NCBI RefSeq assembly: GCF_018403285.1
Contig: NZ_BOSJ01000027.1
Location: 1-48,985 of the forward strand
Direction of reading: 5' to 3'
DNA length: 48,985 nucleotides
From: Paenibacillus sp. J45TS6
GTDB lineage: Bacteria; Bacillota; Bacilli; Paenibacillales; Paenibacillaceae
Below are positions 47,755-48,985 of the stretch, piece by piece (the stretch's first letter is position 1; the number at the start of each line of letters is the position of its first letter). Under the pieces are notes generated by a model, which did no database searches, was not told the DNA's origin, and worked only from the letters and a program-made list of their open reading frames with translations. The translations under genes were made by a program, and so were the position numbers.

Positions 47755-47763
47755 TGATATACT
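47755..47763 (+). promoter_or_regulatory. Candidate extended -10 promoter of ssrA
   Basis: TG-A-TATACT, ~160 bp before the mature tmRNA 5' end. No clear -35 box. Confidence 0.4.
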
Positions 47764-47823
47764 AAGTTTCGTACGAGAGAGGAACATATGATCTCGTGAA
47801 GACAAGTTTTTACTGCTTCTGAT

Positions 47824-47851
47824 TATCCTTTTACCATGGAGGAAAAGGATA
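47824..47851 (+). other. Hairpin in the pre-tmRNA leader
   Basis: TATCCTTTT and AAAAGGATA form a perfect 9-bp stem around a 10-nt loop. A second stem, ATAGATC (47856-47862) with GATCTAT (47887-47893), follows before the tmRNA. They have no T run and are not terminators. Confidence 0.4.
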
Positions 47852-47925
47852 CGGAATAGATCTACTTTTGCTCAGGATTACAATCCGATCTATCCAAAGA
47901 AGCCCTTTTTATTAAGGGGGCGTTT

Positions 47926-48276
47926 ATGGATTCGACGGGGATAGTTCGAGCATGGGTAGCGGGTAGTGGGGACGCGTCCGCTTCATCAACGCTAAAGCCA
48001 ATTAAACGGCAAACAACAAAACAACTACGCTTTCGCAGCTTAATAACCTGTGAGCGTGCTCTTACTCTGTATCGCCCATGTACCGGGATAAGGGCTCAAC
48101 TTTAGTGGGATACGCTGTCTAGTCTCCGCCTGCGGCTAGCTGAAGAAGACAATCAGGCTGACCTGAAGAGAATCCGGTAACGGGGAGTCTCTAGGGTGAC
48201 ATTAAATCTGTTACTACACCCGTAGAAGCTTATGTGGCGTTATCTTCGGACAGGGGTTCGACTCCCCTCGCCTCCA
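47926..48276 (+). ncRNA. ssrA: Transfer-messenger RNA
   Basis: A ~351-nt one-piece tmRNA. The 5' acceptor GGGGGCG pairs with CGCCTCC at the 3' end, and the T-arm ACAGGGGTTCGACTCCCCT is intact. The tag frame (48008-48040) encodes GKQQNNYAFAA, then two stop codons; the first Ala comes from the charged tmRNA. The tag ends in the usual AA degron. CCA is not encoded. The H3-pseudoknot part is in the middle. It works with SmpB (upstream) and RNase R. Confidence 0.95.
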
Positions 48277-48281
48277 TACAT

Positions 48282-48312
48282 AAACCCAGTCCTGATAAGG
48301 GCTGGGTTTTTT
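48282..48312 (+). terminator. Terminator after ssrA
   Basis: AAACCCAGTCCT pairs with AGGGCTGGGTTT (one G-U) around GATA, followed by a T run. Confidence 0.9.
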
Positions 48313-48724
48313 AATTGATATTGATTGTTGATCAGGGGCTCAGTTCGAAACGCATAGTTACCTCTTACCTCTGTATCCCAGTTTGCAACGATCTCTCTAT
48401 TGAATACTTACGAAAAGTTTGATTTTCTGCATTCTAAATTAACCAATGTGTTAAGAGGAGAGAATTTCTTCCCAAATCCTGATATTTACGTCCATACTAA
48501 TAGTTTGGGAATAACGAATTGTAAAAGTGGATCTATCCAAGAATGGAGTGTCATTGTCTGCTGACCCAAATGGGATTAGTAGAGTTTTTAATTTTTTAAA
48601 AAAAGTACTTGCATAATTTTTATCAGCATGGTATATTCTAATTCCGGCCAAGAAGTTAGCCAGTAAGCAACACACTGAATAACCAAGCAACTTAACGAAG
48701 TCGAATGAAACTTCTATAAAAAGC
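48313..48724 (+). other. Intergenic region with no recognised gene
   Basis: About 410 bp between the tmRNA terminator and the rRNA promoter. I see no ribosome site with a credible coding frame, no RNA gene and no clear repeat. It is AT-rich by eye. Confidence 0.6.
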
Positions 48725-48753
48725 TTGACACTCTGAACCGGAAATGATATAAT
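48725..48753 (+). promoter_or_regulatory. rRNA operon promoter
   Basis: A perfect TTGACA and a perfect TATAAT with a 17-bp spacer, about 190 bp before the 16S gene. Confidence 0.92.
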
Positions 48754-48789
48754 ATAAACTCTTCTGACGACGAAAGTTGTTAGCGAGAT

Positions 48790-48799
48790 TGATCTTTGA
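48790..48799 (+). promoter_or_regulatory. boxA-like antitermination element of the rRNA leader
   Basis: TGATCTTTGA followed by AAACTGAACAA resembles the boxA region seen before Bacillales 16S genes and used for rRNA antitermination. Confidence 0.6.
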
Positions 48800-48854
48800 A
48801 AACTGAACAACGAGGAGTTTTACGCAAGTGAAACTCGTGAGTGAATTAATACAA

Positions 48855-48902
48855 ATTCAATTTGTTGGTCATAACAAATTGAATAGAGAACGTTAAGTTC
48901 TC
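48855..48902 (+). other. Two hairpins in the rRNA leader
   Basis: ATTCAATTTGTT pairs perfectly with AACAAATTGAAT around GGTCAT (48855-48884), and GAGAAC with GTTCTC around GTTAA (48886-48902). They are probably leader or processing structures just before 16S. Confidence 0.5.
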
Positions 48903-48943
48903 GTCAGCATTTTCTAAATGAGCTTATCGCTCTTTTCAATAAC

Positions 48944-48985
48944 TTTATTGGAGAGTTTGATCCTGGCTCAGGACGAACGCTGGCG
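48944..48985 (+). rRNA. 16S ribosomal RNA, 5' end (partial)
   Basis: The last ~42 bases are the conserved 16S start, with GAGAGTTTGATCCTGGCTCA and GACGAACGCTGGCG. The rest lies outside the window. The mature 5' end is uncertain by a few bases. Confidence 0.96.

Noticed and set aside
48451-48810. A 119-codon minus-strand open frame before the 16S gene
   Set aside because: It covers the rRNA promoter, has no ribosome site and no recognisable domain.

Overview
The window looks like a chromosomal segment of a Paenibacillus-type member of the Bacillales. The evidence is gene order (hprK-lgt-ppaX, hisZGDBHAF(IE)J, trxB-rapZ-yvcK-whiA-HPr, cggR-gapA-pgk-tpiA-gpmI-eno, secG-rnr-smpB-ssrA), strong AGGAGG-type ribosome binding sites, a CtsR box at clpP, and an HprK/HPr regulatory pair. 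The species cannot be named from the sequence alone. The segment spans almost the whole interval between two rRNA operons in the same orientation: it opens in the last ~125 nt of a 23S gene and closes ~42 nt into a 16S gene.

Layout. (1) 1-1071: 23S end, no 5S, then eight tRNA genes (Ser, Met, Val, Thr, Asp, Phe, Tyr, Lys) and a terminator. (2) 1.3-3.7 kb: a PucR/CdaR-type regulator and a shared sugar-ABC ATPase (MsmX/UgpC type). (3) 3.9-7.2 kb: hprK, lgt, ppaX and a hexapeptide acyltransferase. (4) 7.4-15.3 kb: a histidine operon complete except for hisC. (5) 15.4-24.1 kb: a divergent PRPP synthetase, a TPR protein, trxB, a ROK glucokinase, rapZ, yvcK, whiA and an HPr-family gene. (6) 24.2-26.0 kb: a secreted SIMPL-domain protein, then clpP and tRNA-Arg on the minus strand with a CtsR operator. 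(7) 26.2-33.6 kb: the glycolytic operon cggR-gapA-pgk-tpiA-gpmI-eno with a candidate CggR operator. (8) 33.6-37.2 kb: a YjfB-type small protein, secG, and rnr with a long basic tail. (9) 37.2-46.9 kb: an accessory carbohydrate locus with a YesM/YesN-type two-component system divergent from a CUT1 ABC importer (binding lipoprotein and two permeases, no ATPase), a sugar isomerase/epimerase-like TIM barrel and two Gfo/Idh/MocA oxidoreductases. (10) 47.1-48.3 kb: smpB and tmRNA. (11) 48.7 kb to the end: rRNA promoter, structured leader and 16S start.

How the parts work together. HprK phosphorylates HPr on Ser46, PpaX removes the pyrophosphate made on dephosphorylation, and CggR senses glycolytic flux through fructose-1,6-bisphosphate, so the window holds several parts of the catabolite-control network next to lower glycolysis. 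PRPP synthetase supplies the substrate of HisG. Lgt is needed to lipidate the sugar-binding lipoprotein, and the orphan MsmX-type ATPase is a likely energiser of the accessory importer.

The accessory locus between rnr and smpB is the best candidate for undescribed biology. Its substrate is unknown, it has no kinase or glycosidase, and one of its dehydrogenases has a degenerate nucleotide-binding motif. Other points worth a look are an HPr-family protein in the crh position that keeps His15, the divergent PRPP synthetase, the RNase R tail, and several candidate regulatory RNA structures. All coordinates and motifs were read by eye; no searches or folding calculations were run.
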